Assembly: GCA_031285415.1 (NCBI GenBank)
Contig: JAITWF010000098.1
Coordinates: 1-5,342 of the forward strand
Length of the DNA: 5,342 bases
Direction of reading: 5' to 3'
Source of the DNA: Deferribacteraceae bacterium
GTDB taxonomy: Bacteria; Chrysiogenota; Deferribacteres; Deferribacterales; JAISNW01
In this document: positions 5,335 through 5,342 of the stretch, piece after piece
Layout of the letters: every line of letters starts with the position of its first letter
Position numbering within the stretch: position 1 is the first letter of the stretch
Translations under genes and position numbers: made by a program
Notes under the pieces: generated by a model
What the model was told of the DNA's origin: nothing
Database searches by the model: none
What the model saw: only the letters and a program-made list of their open reading frames with translations

Positions 5335-5342
5335 CGAAACAC

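Overview
This window looks like ordinary bacterial chromosome. It carries seven protein genes, nearly all of which can be assigned to a family from conserved motifs. The genes are closely packed, with stop/start overlaps (TAATG, ATGA), short spacers and Shine-Dalgarno sequences. A mannose-family PTS module, a SAM-type riboswitch and a type I-beta DAHP synthase in moderately AT-rich DNA suggest a Gram-negative lineage such as Desulfobacterota or Deferribacterota. That placement is inference, and no marker here fixes the phylum.

Layout, left to right. Positions 1-1770 (minus strand) hold the end of a methionine operon: metY (O-acetylhomoserine sulfhydrylase, complete) followed by metX (homoserine O-acetyltransferase, cut by the window edge), overlapping by one base. 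Their leader (about 1771-1998) carries a sigma70-like promoter, a SAM-I-like riboswitch aptamer and a small hairpin that holds the metY Shine-Dalgarno. Positions 2009-3638 (minus strand) hold a three-gene PTS cluster: a IIC permease, a IID permease and HPr. No IIA, IIB or enzyme I gene adjoins it. About 107 bases of divergent intergenic DNA then separate it from the plus-strand pair at 3746-5306: a DJ-1/PfpI-family protein and AroF, the first enzyme of the shikimate pathway. An 8-bp perfect inverted repeat follows aroF at the window end.

How the parts work together. MetX acetylates homoserine and MetY replaces the acetate with sulfide to give homocysteine, the direct-sulfhydrylation route to methionine. 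The upstream RNA would sense S-adenosylmethionine and shut this down when methionine is plentiful. The PTS cluster encodes membrane subunits and the phosphocarrier but none of the partners that would phosphorylate sugar, so those partners lie elsewhere or the set is regulatory. DJ-1 and AroF are probably co-transcribed (16-nt gap), but their functional link is unclear.

I found no mobile element, CRISPR array, tRNA or rRNA, and no clearly new system. The points most worth a second look are the divergent SAM-I-like leader with duplicated anti-Shine-Dalgarno segments and the reduced IIC-IID-HPr cluster.
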